A stretch of 64,000 nt of DNA from Stenotrophomonas sp. Iso1 (GCF_027497995.1 NZ_JAODBT010000002.1:310001-374000); one strand, 5' to 3'. Counted from the first letter of the stretch, positions 1 through 7,943 are shown. A program made the numbers and translations. Notes: generated from the sequence alone by a model not told the origin.

Positions 1-1
1 G

Positions 2-556
2 ACTGCGTTGCAGGCCGCAAATTCCCGCCTTTCCGCGTTGGTTGTCACAGATGGCCTCACCGGTATCGCCAATCGACACGCCATGGAAAAGGCATTGCAA
101 CGCGCATGGCAGCGTTGTGCCAAACGGGGCGAGCCGCTGGCGGTAATGATGATCGATGTGGATCACTTCAAACGGTTCAACGACACCAACGGTCATCACA
201 TGGGTGACCAGCAGCTGCGTCGAGTAGCCGGGATTCTTGCTGCTGAGACAGACGACGCAGATGAACTGGTGGCGCGCTATGGCGGCGAGGAGTTTGTGGT
301 CATCCTTCCGGGCAGTGAGCGCGAGGTGGCCGCGACGCGCGCCGAACGGCTGCGCAGCAGGGTGGAGCAGGCCAGTGCTGAAGCTGGCCTGCCGGTAACT
401 ATCAGTGTCGGAGTGGCGGTAGTGGCCCCTCTTCTGGAGGATGACCCGATGGCACTGGTGCGCTGTGCCGATCAGGCGCTGTACCGGGTCAAGCGCAATG
501 GGCGCAACCGGGTGGAGGTTGCTGAGCTGGATGACTGGGCGGCGGCCCGGGCATGA
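2..556 (+). CDS. GGDEF diguanylate cyclase, 3' part (5' end outside window)
   Basis: This is the C-terminal part of a diguanylate cyclase, which makes cyclic di-GMP from two GTP. The reading frame is open to the left edge (base 2), so the start and any sensory domain lie outside; the TTG at position 8 is not a credible start. The GGDEF domain fills the visible 184 residues: the DGLTGIANR entry motif, the MIDVDHFKRFND metal and substrate segment, and an intact GGEEF active site around bases 283-297. The domain ends in the usual ADQALYRVKRNGRNRV helix, followed by about ten residues. No RxxD inhibitory site is obvious just before GGEEF. The input signal cannot be judged from what is visible. 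Confidence 0.93.
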   Translation, partial: TALQAANSRLSALVVTDGLTGIANRHAMEKALQRAWQRCAKRGEPLAVMMIDVDHFKRFNDTNGHHMGDQQLRRVAGILAAETDDADELVARYGGEEFVVILPGSEREVAATRAERLRSRVEQASAEAGLPVTISVGVAVVAPLLEDDPMALVRCADQALYRVKRNGRNRVEVAELDDWAAARA

Positions 557-582
557 CGATGAGTCATTTCCATTGAAACAGT

Positions 583-611
583 TGCGCGGCTCCTGAAACC
601 CGAGCTATCGT
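583..611 (+). promoter_or_regulatory. Predicted sigma70-type promoter of the asnB leader
   Basis: TTGCGC (583-588) and TATCGT (606-611) are separated by exactly 17 bp and resemble -35 and -10 elements. A start 7-8 bases after the -10 falls at about 618-619, the A of the leader ATG. No Shine-Dalgarno sequence precedes that ATG, which fits a leaderless transcript. The match to consensus is moderate (3 of 6 at -35, 4 of 6 at -10), so the start site is a prediction. Confidence 0.5.
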
Positions 612-618
612 CGGCCCC

Positions 619-720
619 ATGAACCGCACCGCCCGCACCAACGTGAATAATTCGAACAATCGCAATAACGCGATTGCGAATAATCGCGCGCGGCCGATGC
701 GGAACTGTAACCAGAGCTAG
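619..720 (+). CDS. Asn-rich leader peptide of asnB (33 aa)
   Basis: This is a 33-codon ORF, ATG 619 to TAG 718-720, with 12 asparagine codons (residues 2, 8, 10, 11, 13, 14, 16, 17, 21, 22, 29, 31), six of them AAT. It ends 30 bases before an intrinsic terminator that precedes asparagine synthetase asnB. This is the anatomy of amino-acid leader peptides such as those of trp, his and leu operons, with Asn as the sensed residue. The peptide has no signal sequence and no domain I recognise, so its role is probably in being translated. Stalling at the Asn codons when Asn-tRNA is scarce would leave bases 695-702 free to form an antiterminator. A small hairpin (669-675 with 682-688) lies within the coding region. 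The regulatory role is inference. Confidence 0.8.
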   Translation: MNRTARTNVNNSNNRNNAIANNRARPMRNCNQS

Positions 721-759
721 AAACAGCAACACGCTCCGGACTCCAGAAAACCCGCATCG
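695..759 (+). promoter_or_regulatory. Antiterminator pairing of the asnB attenuator
   Basis: Bases 694-702 (ccgatgcgg) duplicate the 3' arm of the downstream terminator (761-769). Therefore 695-702 can pair perfectly, over 8 bp, with 752-759, which is the terminator's own 5' arm. The two pairings are mutually exclusive, as in classical attenuators. The segment begins 11 bases after the tenth Asn codon (682-684). A ribosome stalled within the Asn run would therefore leave it exposed, whereas one reaching the stop codon would partly cover it. A competing 5' partner (624-628 or 633-637 with 698-702) could act as the protector. Confidence 0.7.
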
Positions 760-777
760 ACCGATGCGGGTTTTTTT
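747..777 (+). terminator. Intrinsic terminator (attenuator) upstream of asnB
   Basis: An 8-bp perfect GC-rich stem (751-758 with 763-770) has a GACC loop and is followed at once by seven T residues (771-777). Four A residues on the 5' side can extend the stem. It lies after the leader peptide stop and 87 bases before the asnB start, so it must be read through for asnB to be expressed from the leader promoter. Confidence 0.92.
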
Positions 778-864
778 GTGGCCGGGCGGGAACACCAAGC
801 GGCTGCGTTTTCGGTACGCCGTTGCTTCGACTGTTTGCCCCCACAAAACCCCAGGAGCTTTCCC

Positions 865-2550
865 ATGTGTTCCATCTTCGGCATTTTCGGCCTGCAACCC
901 GGCGACGACCTGCAAGCACTGCGCCGCCAGGCGCTTGATCAATCCCAGCGCCAGCGCCATCGCGGACCGGATTGGAGTGGTGTGTACGTAGACGATGGCG
1001 CCATCCTGGTGCACGAGCGCCTGGCCATCGTCGATCCGGCCGGCGGTTCGCAGCCCTTGTTGTCGGAAGACGGCGGACTGGCATTGGCCGTCAACGGTGA
1101 GATCTACAACCACCAGGAATTGAAGAAAGAGCTCAAGCAGCCTTATGCATTCCAGACCGCTTCGGATTGCGAAGTGATCAATGCGCTGTACCGGGAAGAT
1201 GCGCCCGCCTCGTACCTCAACCGGCTCAACGGCATCTTTGCCTTTGCGCTGTGGGACAAGGCCAAGCGCCGCGTGATCATCGCGCGTGATCCCATCGGTG
1301 TGGTGCCGCTGTATTGGGGGCACGACAAGCAGGGCCGTCTGTGCGTGGCTTCGGAGATGAAATCGCTGTCTGACACCTGTGCCGACGTGGCGCAGTTCCC
1401 GCCGGGCCATTGGTACGACAGCAGTACCGATACGTTGACCAAATACTACGAGCGTCCTTGGCGTGAGTACGCAGCCGTGGAAGGTGTGGATGTCTCGCTT
1501 GCCGAGTTGCGCGAAGCATTCGAGCGCGCGGTGCATCGCCAGTTGATGACCGATGTTCCTTACGGCGTACTGCTGTCGGGTGGTCTGGATTCGTCGCTGG
1601 TGGCTGCCGTGGCTGCACGCTATGCACGTCACCGCATCGAAGACGGCGGCCAGAGTGAAGCGTGGTGGCCGCGCCTGCACAGCTTTGCCATTGGCTTGAA
1701 GGGCTCGCCGGATCTGGCTGCGGCCGAGATCGCTGCTGAAGCATTGGGCACGGTGCACCACGGCTTCGAGTACACGTTCGAGGAGGGGCTGGACGCGCTG
1801 CCAGAAGTCATCCGTCACATCGAAAGCTATGACGTCACCAGCATCCGTGCCTCCACGCCGATGTTCCTGCTGGCGCGCCGTATCAAGGCGATGGGCGTAA
1901 AAATGGTGCTTTCGGGCGAAGGCAGCGATGAAATCTTTGGCGGCTATCTGTACTTCCATAAAGCACCGAACGCACTTGAATTTCACGATGAACTGGTGCG
2001 CAAGCTGGATGCGCTGAATTATTACGACTGCCTGCGTGCCAACAAATCGATGATGGCTTGGGGCGTTGAGCCGCGCGTGCCATTCCTGGACCGCGAGTTC
2101 CTGGAGGTGGCCATGAAGATGGACGCGCGCCACAAGATGGTCGACAAGGCCAGCGGTCGTATCGAGAAGGCAATTCTGCGTGAAGCCTTTGAAGGCTACC
2201 TGCCGAAGGAAATCCTGTGGCGGCAGAAGGAGCAGTTCAGCGACGGTGTCGGCTACGGCTGGATCGATGGCCTGAAGGCGCATGCCGAAGAACAAGTGAG
2301 CGACCGAGTATTGGCAGCCGCCGACAAGCGCTTCCCGTACAACCCGCCGCAGACCAAGGAGGCGTACTACTACCGGCACCTGTTCGAGCAGTACTTCCCG
2401 AGCCGTGCCGCATCGGAGACGGTGCCCGGCGGCAAGTCCATTGCGTGTTCTTCACCAGCAGCGATTGCCTGGGATGCCAGCTTCGCCAGCATGGCCGATC
2501 CGTCAGGCCGTGCTGTGGCCGGTGTGCACGATCAAGCACTGGCTGGCTGA
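865..2550 (+). CDS. asnB: Asparagine synthetase B (glutamine-hydrolysing)
   Basis: AsnB makes asparagine from aspartate, glutamine and ATP. The frame extends upstream to 778, but the start at 865 is required because the nucleophile must be Cys2 (MCSIFGIFG); AGGAG at 853-857 supports it. The product is 561 residues, close to the 554 of E. coli AsnB. The N-terminal class II glutaminase domain (about 2-190) carries RHRGPDWSG. The synthetase domain has the pyrophosphate loop SGGLDSS at about 238-244 and SGEGSDE further on. The tail GGKSIACSS and DPSGRAV is conserved in the family. Expression is probably set by the leader-peptide attenuator at 619-777. A separate downstream start for asnB with its own strong Shine-Dalgarno fits control at transcription elongation. 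Confidence 0.97.
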   Translation: MCSIFGIFGLQPGDDLQALRRQALDQSQRQRHRGPDWSGVYVDDGAILVHERLAIVDPAGGSQPLLSEDGGLALAVNGEIYNHQELKKELKQPYAFQTASDCEVINALYREDAPASYLNRLNGIFAFALWDKAKRRVIIARDPIGVVPLYWGHDKQGRLCVASEMKSLSDTCADVAQFPPGHWYDSSTDTLTKYYERPWREYAAVEGVDVSLAELREAFERAVHRQLMTDVPYGVLLSGGLDSSLVAAVAARYARHRIEDGGQSEAWWPRLHSFAIGLKGSPDLAAAEIAAEALGTVHHGFEYTFEEGLDALPEVIRHIESYDVTSIRASTPMFLLARRIKAMGVKMVLSGEGSDEIFGGYLYFHKAPNALEFHDELVRKLDALNYYDCLRANKSMMAWGVEPRVPFLDREFLEVAMKMDARHKMVDKASGRIEKAILREAFEGYLPKEILWRQKEQFSDGVGYGWIDGLKAHAEEQVSDRVLAAADKRFPYNPPQTKEAYYYRHLFEQYFPSRAASETVPGGKSIACSSPAAIAWDASFASMADPSGRAVAGVHDQALAG

Positions 2551-2909
2551 GTGTTGGGGCATGGCCCGCAGCAAAGCGGTCCATGCCCTCGGCGTGTTGC
2601 CAAACTCCTGGCACCTTGTGATCACGTGCCTATGTAAGAGGCGTTCAATGGATACGGAAATCGAAGGCGGCTCGTCGCCAGGGAGTTGGGGGCGTGTCTG
2701 CCGTGCGAGGTGGCAACGTCAGGCTGATTGGGGCGCTTGTTCGCGGCCTTGGTCATCGTGGCATTTGGCAACCACCTCCATGACCGGGGGTCGTTGCTCA
2801 CCCTGATTGAATGCCGTCGAGCGTGAATCGCATAACTCGCAGCGCTCGACGCTGTGGCGATTGTGTCGGTTCGTCCTTCATTACTAAAAAATTTCATACA
2901 GGAGTAGAG
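2551..2909 (+). other. Non-coding gap between asnB and the RidA-like gene
   Basis: I see no gene here. The last 30 bases are AT-rich and hold the ribosome-binding site AGGAG (2899-2903) of the next gene. A short CAGCG/CGCTG hairpin lies near 2840. The other open frames have no start signals or recognisable motifs. A degraded gene is possible but nothing identifies one. Confidence 0.4.
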
Positions 2910-3335
2910 ATGCGTACGTTGTCGATGGCTTTGTTGGGCCTGCTGTGCACGCCACTTGTCCATGCTGCTGATGTGCCGTTGGAGCGGCATTCGCTGGGTA
3001 GCTGGGAGGCCGATATTGGCTTCAGTGGCGTGGTGCGTGACGGAGATACGCTGCATGTTTCCGGCATCGCCTGCGCAGGCGCGGATATGCAGGTGGCAGT
3101 GCTGGCATGTTATCGCCAGTTGAACGACATCCTGCAACGTTTCGATGTGGACAGCAGCCACGTGGTGAAGGAGACCGTCTACACCACTGACATGGATGCG
3201 TTGATCAAGGTCATTCCAGTGCGCAAGACTTTCTTCGCAGATGCAAAGTACCCGGCAGCTACCTGGGTGCAGGTTAGCCGGTTGTTTGATCGCGCTCATC
3301 TTCTGGAAGTGGAGTGGACTGTGCGGCTCAAGTAA
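2910..3335 (+). CDS. Secreted RidA/YjgF-family protein
   Basis: A 141-residue protein of the RidA (YjgF/YER057c/UK114) superfamily. Cytosolic RidA deaminates reactive enamine/imine intermediates; many paralogues have unknown roles. The start at 2910 is chosen because AGGAG lies just upstream and the product then begins with a clean signal peptide (hydrophobic residues 5-17, cleavage near VHA-AD). The family core is visible: LHVSGIAC, a repeated CYRQLNDILQRF helix, ETVYTTDMDAL, and the C-terminal AATWVQVSRL, the position where RidA has its R/S-rich site. The conserved active-site Arg of deaminating RidA members is not clearly present; the corresponding segment reads WVQVSRLFDRAHLLEVE. Export to the periplasm argues for a role other than classical RidA. 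Confidence 0.82.
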   Translation: MRTLSMALLGLLCTPLVHAADVPLERHSLGSWEADIGFSGVVRDGDTLHVSGIACAGADMQVAVLACYRQLNDILQRFDVDSSHVVKETVYTTDMDALIKVIPVRKTFFADAKYPAATWVQVSRLFDRAHLLEVEWTVRLK

Positions 3336-3944
3336 ACGCACGCCGTGCGTTCTTGCTGCATGGGGATAAAAAGGTGGTAACGGTTGAATGAACTTTCGTG
3401 GGCTTGCGAGTGATCAGCGATTTTGTCTACTTCTGTGGAAATATTCAGTAAGTAGCGAGGTATGAGCAGGCTGGCTTTGCTCGAGTTTTTGCCGACCGCG
3501 AACGGGTTTAGTCGGGTAGGTACGCGCTCCGGAGGATAATCCATGTCACGTAAAAGGTGATGGCACGCGTCTGCGGAAGTCGGCCGTCGCTTCCCCCGCT
3601 GGGACGATGTTTCCGCGGTTACCGTTAGCGACAGTTCGAGCGATGTGTTCTGGTCGTGGACGGTCTGCTGACGTCCTGACTGGGAAGTCCACGCAAGCCC
3701 TCAGGCATTGGCAGTGTGAGGCGATTATCCCTACCACTCGTCCACGAAGGCCTAGCGAGTGTCTGTGGACGGATGCGGCTTCTAGCGCCTCACAAAACAA
3801 AATGCGGGTAGCAGGGCGCAGTGTAAGACGGGGTGCTCGTCCGCAACGTCGAGGGGTGTCGGAGGAAACGATTGCAAGCAGATAGGAGCAAGGTTTAATG
3901 CGGTTGTGCTGTGCGCTGTCATCGCGGCGCGCTACGCTATTGCG
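3336..3944 (+). other. 609-bp gap without a recognisable gene
   Basis: The first 200 bases are less GC-rich than the surroundings. A tiny ORF encoding MSRKR (3543-3560) follows a good ribosome-binding site (GGAGGA at 3532-3537), which looks like the surviving start of a lost gene. The region 3607-3885 is open in one frame, but its product has no recognisable motif, its start has no ribosome-binding site, and it reads like random GC-rich sequence. I see no terminator, repeat or RNA gene here. Confidence 0.4.
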
Positions 3945-4760
3945 ATGTCTGAATTGATTGGTCCGCCCGAAAATGTTGTCTCCAGTCCCTGCATTGGCTT
4001 GTGTGCCCTGGACAGCGCGGGTTATTGCCGGGGGTGTTGGCGCACGGGCGACGAGATCGGAAGCTGGATGCGCATGAGCGACAGCGAGCGCCGCCGTTTG
4101 ATGGAACAGGTGCTTCCCGTGCGTGCCAGTGATGCGACGCCCTTTGCTGCGCAATTGGCTGGCCGTGAGCGGTTGCAGCAGGCCTTGCTACCGCTGGCCA
4201 ATGCACCGGCTGGAACTGGCTGGAACCGTGAAGAGCTGGAGGACCTGTTGCCGCCGGGACCCCCGGTCGAGGCCGCTGTGCTGGCTGGCCTGGTGCCGCG
4301 AGCGAGTGGCACGCATGTGCTGTTGACCCGGCGTACCGAGGCGCTGCGCAACCACGGTGGACAAGTTGGTTTCCCGGGGGGGCGGGTGGAGCGCAGCGAC
4401 CGCAATCCACTGGCAGCGGCCTTGCGTGAGAGTGATGAAGAGATCGCGCTGCCCTCCAGTCAGGTGTTGGCGCTGGGATATCTGGACCCGTTCATCACCA
4501 TTACCGGCTTCCGGGTGACGCCGATAGTGGCAGTGGTGGACCCGGCGTTCGTTGCGCGCCCGGAGCCGGGCGAAGTGGCTGAAGTGTTCGAGGTGCCACT
4601 GGACTACCTGATGAACCCTGACAATCTGCGCCTGGTGGAAATGGAACACCGTGGCCGCATCCGTCACGTCATGGAATATGCGTGGCCGGGTCACAGAATC
4701 TGGGGTGCCACCGCCGCCATTCTCTACAACCTGCGCCGTCGCCTGGAGTTGCTCGGATGA
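3945..4760 (+). CDS. DUF1289-Nudix fusion, probable CoA pyrophosphatase
   Basis: 271 residues in two parts. Residues about 13-60 form a DUF1289 domain with four cysteines at 16, 20, 28 and 31 (CxxxC...CxxC), a probable metal-binding knuckle. Residues about 105-270 form a NudL/CoAse-type Nudix hydrolase with GGQVGFPGGRVE leading into the Nudix box GGRVERSDRNPLAAALRES plus DEE. NudL-type enzymes cleave CoA or acyl-CoA to phosphopantetheine and 3',5'-ADP. The start at 3945 is preferred over 3906 because DUF1289 proteins begin shortly before the first Cys. The stop overlaps the start of the sulfurtransferase gene (ATGA), so the two are translationally coupled. The role of DUF1289 in the fusion is unknown. 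Confidence 0.85.
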   Translation: MSELIGPPENVVSSPCIGLCALDSAGYCRGCWRTGDEIGSWMRMSDSERRRLMEQVLPVRASDATPFAAQLAGRERLQQALLPLANAPAGTGWNREELEDLLPPGPPVEAAVLAGLVPRASGTHVLLTRRTEALRNHGGQVGFPGGRVERSDRNPLAAALRESDEEIALPSSQVLALGYLDPFITITGFRVTPIVAVVDPAFVARPEPGEVAEVFEVPLDYLMNPDNLRLVEMEHRGRIRHVMEYAWPGHRIWGATAAILYNLRRRLELLG

Positions 4761-5659
4761 AAACAATGGATCGAGGCTGGAATACGCTCGTCGATGTGGC
4801 GAGTCTTGCCAGAGCATTGAATGAAGAAAGCGTGCGTCTGGTTGATGCGCGCGCCACTGCGAGCACGGCGTTGCGCGTGGTGGATACGCGGTTTTCATTG
4901 GCCGATGTGCAGTCGGGCGCAGCGCAGTATGCCGTCGGGCATATTCCCGGCGCGGTATATGCGGATCTGAATCATGATCTGTCCAATCTCGATCGGCAGG
5001 GCCATGGTCGTCACCCGTTGCCAGACAGCGAGGCCTTTGCCGCGACGCTGGGCCGTTGGGGCATTACGCCAGACACGCAGGTGGTGGCCTACGATGCGGC
5101 CGATGGCAGCATGGCGGCCTCGCGCCTGTGGTGGCTGTTGCGGTTGATCGGGCACCGCAATGTCGCGGTGCTTGATGGTGGATTGGCCGCTTGGCAGGCA
5201 GCCGGTCATGCGCTGCAGGCCGGTGCGGTGAACGCACCGGAAGCGGCGCCGTATCCAGGGCAGTTCGATCTCACCCAGGTAGTCAGTGCCGATGAGGTGC
5301 AATCGCGCTTGGCGCAGGCACCGGGTTGGCTGGTGGATGCGCGTGCCGCCGAGCGGTATCGCGGAGACGTGGAGCCGCTTGATCGTATCGCTGGGCATGT
5401 GCCGGGCGCAGTCAATCGGCCGTTTGGCATGAACCTGCGCGATGGTCACTTTCGTTCTGCGCAAGAACTGCGTGCGGAGCTGCAGCCGTTGCTGGGCACC
5501 TATAGGCCGGATCAGGGGGTCGTGATGTGCGGCTCAGGCGTGACCGCGTGTCATCTGCTGTTGGGTTTTGAACATGCCGGTCTGCACGGGGTGAAAGTGT
5601 TCGCTGACTCGTGGAGCGGCTGGTCGAGTGACACGCAGCGGCCGGTGGCTACCGGCTGA
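4757..5659 (+). CDS. 3-mercaptopyruvate-type sulfurtransferase (tandem rhodanese)
   Basis: 300 residues with two rhodanese domains, the standard length for thiosulfate/3-mercaptopyruvate sulfurtransferases. The inactive N-terminal domain (about 10-150) contains GHIPGAVYADLNHDLS. The catalytic C-terminal domain (about 165-290) carries the active-site loop CGSGVTACHL with Cys258. The CGSGVT form is typical of mercaptopyruvate sulfurtransferases such as E. coli SseA, whereas thiosulfate-specific enzymes usually have CRxGxR/T. It would transfer sulfur from 3-mercaptopyruvate to thiols or cyanide. Its start overlaps the stop of the Nudix gene by ATGA; a second ATG nine bases later is also possible. 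Confidence 0.9.
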   Translation: MKTMDRGWNTLVDVASLARALNEESVRLVDARATASTALRVVDTRFSLADVQSGAAQYAVGHIPGAVYADLNHDLSNLDRQGHGRHPLPDSEAFAATLGRWGITPDTQVVAYDAADGSMAASRLWWLLRLIGHRNVAVLDGGLAAWQAAGHALQAGAVNAPEAAPYPGQFDLTQVVSADEVQSRLAQAPGWLVDARAAERYRGDVEPLDRIAGHVPGAVNRPFGMNLRDGHFRSAQELRAELQPLLGTYRPDQGVVMCGSGVTACHLLLGFEHAGLHGVKVFADSWSGWSSDTQRPVATG

Positions 5660-5709
5660 CGCAAGCGCGATGCAATGGGGCGCTGCGTAGTGGTTTATCT
5701 GGGGGAAAC

Positions 5710-6642
5710 ATGAATTTCAGGAAATGGGGGTGCGGCGTGTTGCTGTTGCTGTTGCTTGCGCTGGCAGCGTGCAAGCAACAGGGGAGCCCGTTCCTGCTGG
5801 ACTCGCGCCAGTATCACCGTGACGTGGAGCAGTGGCGCTCGCAGCGGATTGCGCGGTTGCGCGCGCCCGATGGCTGGTTGAGCTACATCGGCTCGGGAAG
5901 GCTTAAAGAAGGCAGTTACCACGTGGGCAGTGCGCCCACCAATGACGTCGTGCTGCCGGCGGGGCCGGAGCAGCTGGGGACGTTGGATATTGGTGCCGAT
6001 GGTGTGGCTGTGATCAACGGCCGGGCCGGTACCGGTGCGACGTTGAACGGCACGCCGTTGCGCCAGGCAACGTTGCAGCCGGTGACGGAGGGCGTCCGCG
6101 AAGCCAGCCGTCTTCAACTGGGCAGTGGTGAGTTCTACCTGGTGCGTAACGGCACGATGCTGGGTTGGCGCTACCGCGATGCCAGCTCGGCACGCCGTCG
6201 TGATTTTCGGGGCATTGACTACTTCCCGGTGGAAACCCACTGGCGAGTGGAAGCGCAGTGGCACCCATTTCCCCAAGCGCGGCAGGCGGTGTTGTTGACA
6301 TCGATCGGGACACCACTGCCGGCAACAATGCCTGGTGAGGCAGTATTCGAGATTGAGGGGCGTAGCTATCGGCTACAACCCGTTCTGGATGAAGACGCTC
6401 CGGCGTCGCGGCGGTTCTTCTTTGTGTTCTCCGACCGCACCAGTGGCCGCGAAACCTATGGCGGCGCGCGTTACTTGTACGCGGCAGCGCCACAGGACGG
6501 CAAGTTGGTGCTGGATTTCAATCGGGCTCAGAATCCGCCGTGCGCATTGACGCCCCACGTGGTCTGCCCGATTGCACCGGCCATCAATCGTTTGGAACTG
6601 GCGGTGACCGCTGGCGAGAAATATCAGGCGCTGGTGCAGTAG
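5710..6642 (+). CDS. DUF1684 lipoprotein
   Basis: A 310-residue protein with a lipoprotein signal peptide: a run of leucines at residues 11-18 followed by a lipobox ending at Cys21. The rest matches the DUF1684 family, whose hallmark near the C-terminus is a DFNRAxNPPCAxT segment followed by a CPIAPxxNRL segment, both present here. Function is unknown; members are often surface or periplasmic lipoproteins. The segment around residues 50-150 (Gly-rich strands, GSAPTNDVVLP) resembles a small beta-sandwich of FHA-like character, which is only an impression. It stands 50 bp after the sulfurtransferase gene and converges on the amidase gene. Confidence 0.85.
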   Translation: MNFRKWGCGVLLLLLLALAACKQQGSPFLLDSRQYHRDVEQWRSQRIARLRAPDGWLSYIGSGRLKEGSYHVGSAPTNDVVLPAGPEQLGTLDIGADGVAVINGRAGTGATLNGTPLRQATLQPVTEGVREASRLQLGSGEFYLVRNGTMLGWRYRDASSARRRDFRGIDYFPVETHWRVEAQWHPFPQARQAVLLTSIGTPLPATMPGEAVFEIEGRSYRLQPVLDEDAPASRRFFFVFSDRTSGRETYGGARYLYAAAPQDGKLVLDFNRAQNPPCALTPHVVCPIAPAINRLELAVTAGEKYQALVQ

Positions 6643-6660
6643 GCCCGGTGCAAGCTGCCA

Positions 6661-7224
6661 TCAGAGCGGCAGCGGTTGCTGCGGAATGGCTTTGAGTACG
6701 TCCTGCCAGGGGAACAACGGGCCCGGGTCGAGTTTGCGTGGCACTTCGACCGAAGCGTCGTCGCTGGCCGGCATGCGCGCGGTGTCGAGCTGCTCGTGAC
6801 CAGCGATCCACTGCAGCGACGGCAGCTTCTCCGGTAGCCATTGCAGCAGCCGTACCAGCGCGGCGATCTGTGCGTCGGTGTAAGGCTCGGGCATGTGCTG
6901 GTTGCGTGAATCGAACCAGTCTGGCCAGCGGCCACGGTTGACCAGTTCGATACCGACCGAGCGCGGGTTGATGCCACGCACATGGTGAGCCACCCGATCC
7001 AGCGCGACGTACTGCAGGATGCTGCCGTCGCGGTCGATGTAGTAGTGGCCGCTGTTGCCGGTACCGGCCTCATAGAGCACGCGCTCGCCGTATTCGCGGG
7101 CAGTGGCAAGGTCCGGCAGCTCGGTGCAGTGGATCACTACCAAGTCCACATCCGACAGCGCTCGGCTGACCAGAAACGGCTCGTAGGGCAAGGGACTGGA
7201 GGTGATGGGGGGCGGTAGCGGCAT
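6661..7224 (-). CDS. AmpD-type N-acetylmuramoyl-L-alanine amidase
   Basis: 187 residues, Amidase_2 family, close in size to AmpD (about 187). AmpD cleaves 1,6-anhydro-muramyl peptides in the cytoplasm during wall recycling and in many gammaproteobacteria limits ampC beta-lactamase induction. Zinc ligands are visible: His32 in VVIHCTE, the His of AGHEQLD, and the Asp of PRKLDPGPLFPW; the catalytic Glu lies in SVGIELVNRG. No signal peptide follows the chosen start at 7224, so a cytoplasmic location is expected. Compared with AmpD there are about 14 extra residues between the second His and the KxD motif. The gene is divergent from the hydrolase gene with about 50 bp between them. Confidence 0.88.
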   Translation of the reverse strand: MPLPPPITSSPLPYEPFLVSRALSDVDLVVIHCTELPDLATAREYGERVLYEAGTGNSGHYYIDRDGSILQYVALDRVAHHVRGINPRSVGIELVNRGRWPDWFDSRNQHMPEPYTDAQIAALVRLLQWLPEKLPSLQWIAGHEQLDTARMPASDDASVEVPRKLDPGPLFPWQDVLKAIPQQPLPL

Positions 7225-7276
7225 GAGGGGGATGCTAGCATTCGCGCATGAGTCCTGATCACTGCGTGCGGTCGCC

Positions 7277-7804
7277 ATGAGCCGCGGACATTGCATTCTT
7301 TCCCATGGTTTTGAGAGCGGCCCGGAGGCCACCAAGGTCACCGCGTTGGCCGATGTGGCGCAACGCCTTGGCTGGAGCCATGAGCGTCCGGATTACACCG
7401 ATCTGGATGCCCGCCATGAAATCAGTTCCGTCGGTGATGTGCCAGCACGCCTGCAGCGGCTGATCGAGCGTGCCACCGAGATGGCCGCGCGTGGCCCGCT
7501 GGTACTGGCCGGTTCCAGCCTGGGTGCCTATATCTCGGCGATCACCTCGCTGCAGGTGCCGGTCAAGGGGCTGTTTCTGATGGTACCGCCCACCACTATG
7601 GGCCCGATGCCGGCGCTGGACGCCGCGCCGGTGCCCACCAGCGTGGTACACGCCTGGGGCGATGAACTGATCCCGGCAGCCGAGGTGATCCGTTGGGCCG
7701 GCGAGCGCTCAGCCCGTCTGCTGCTGGTCGATGATGGCCACCGCTTGAGCCAGCACGTGGAGGCCTCAGCGCAGGCCTTTGAGGCCCTGCTGCGCTCGCT
7801 CTAG
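7277..7804 (+). CDS. Small alpha/beta hydrolase
   Basis: A 175-residue alpha/beta hydrolase with a complete putative triad: Ser81 in the nucleophile elbow GSSLG, Asp128 in AWGDELIP and His155 in VDDGHRL. The N-terminal ILSHGFESG forms the usual oxyanion-hole HG motif. The small size without a lid and the overall pattern resemble YqiA/YcfP-like or dienelactone-hydrolase-like esterases. The substrate cannot be named. It starts 52 bp from the divergent amidase gene and has no strong Shine-Dalgarno sequence. Confidence 0.82.
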   Translation: MSRGHCILSHGFESGPEATKVTALADVAQRLGWSHERPDYTDLDARHEISSVGDVPARLQRLIERATEMAARGPLVLAGSSLGAYISAITSLQVPVKGLFLMVPPTTMGPMPALDAAPVPTSVVHAWGDELIPAAEVIRWAGERSARLLLVDDGHRLSQHVEASAQAFEALLRSL

Positions 7805-7943
7805 GGTGTTTGTGAAGGCCGCTCTGGCCAGCCGATCCGGCGCCGGGGCCTGCAACTGCCTACAATGGCGACCTTGGATGCCCTCTGGGGCCGGTTACCG
7901 TGCCCGCCCGCATCCCTTCCTTTCTGACAGCTGATCCGATCCC

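Noticed and set aside
472-2379. A 635-codon minus-strand frame opposite asnB
   Set aside because: It is the shadow of asnB; it also spans the leader and terminator region and has no motif.
3607-3885. A possible 92-residue protein in the gap before the DUF1289-Nudix gene
   Set aside because: No ribosome-binding site, no motif, and composition of random GC-rich sequence.
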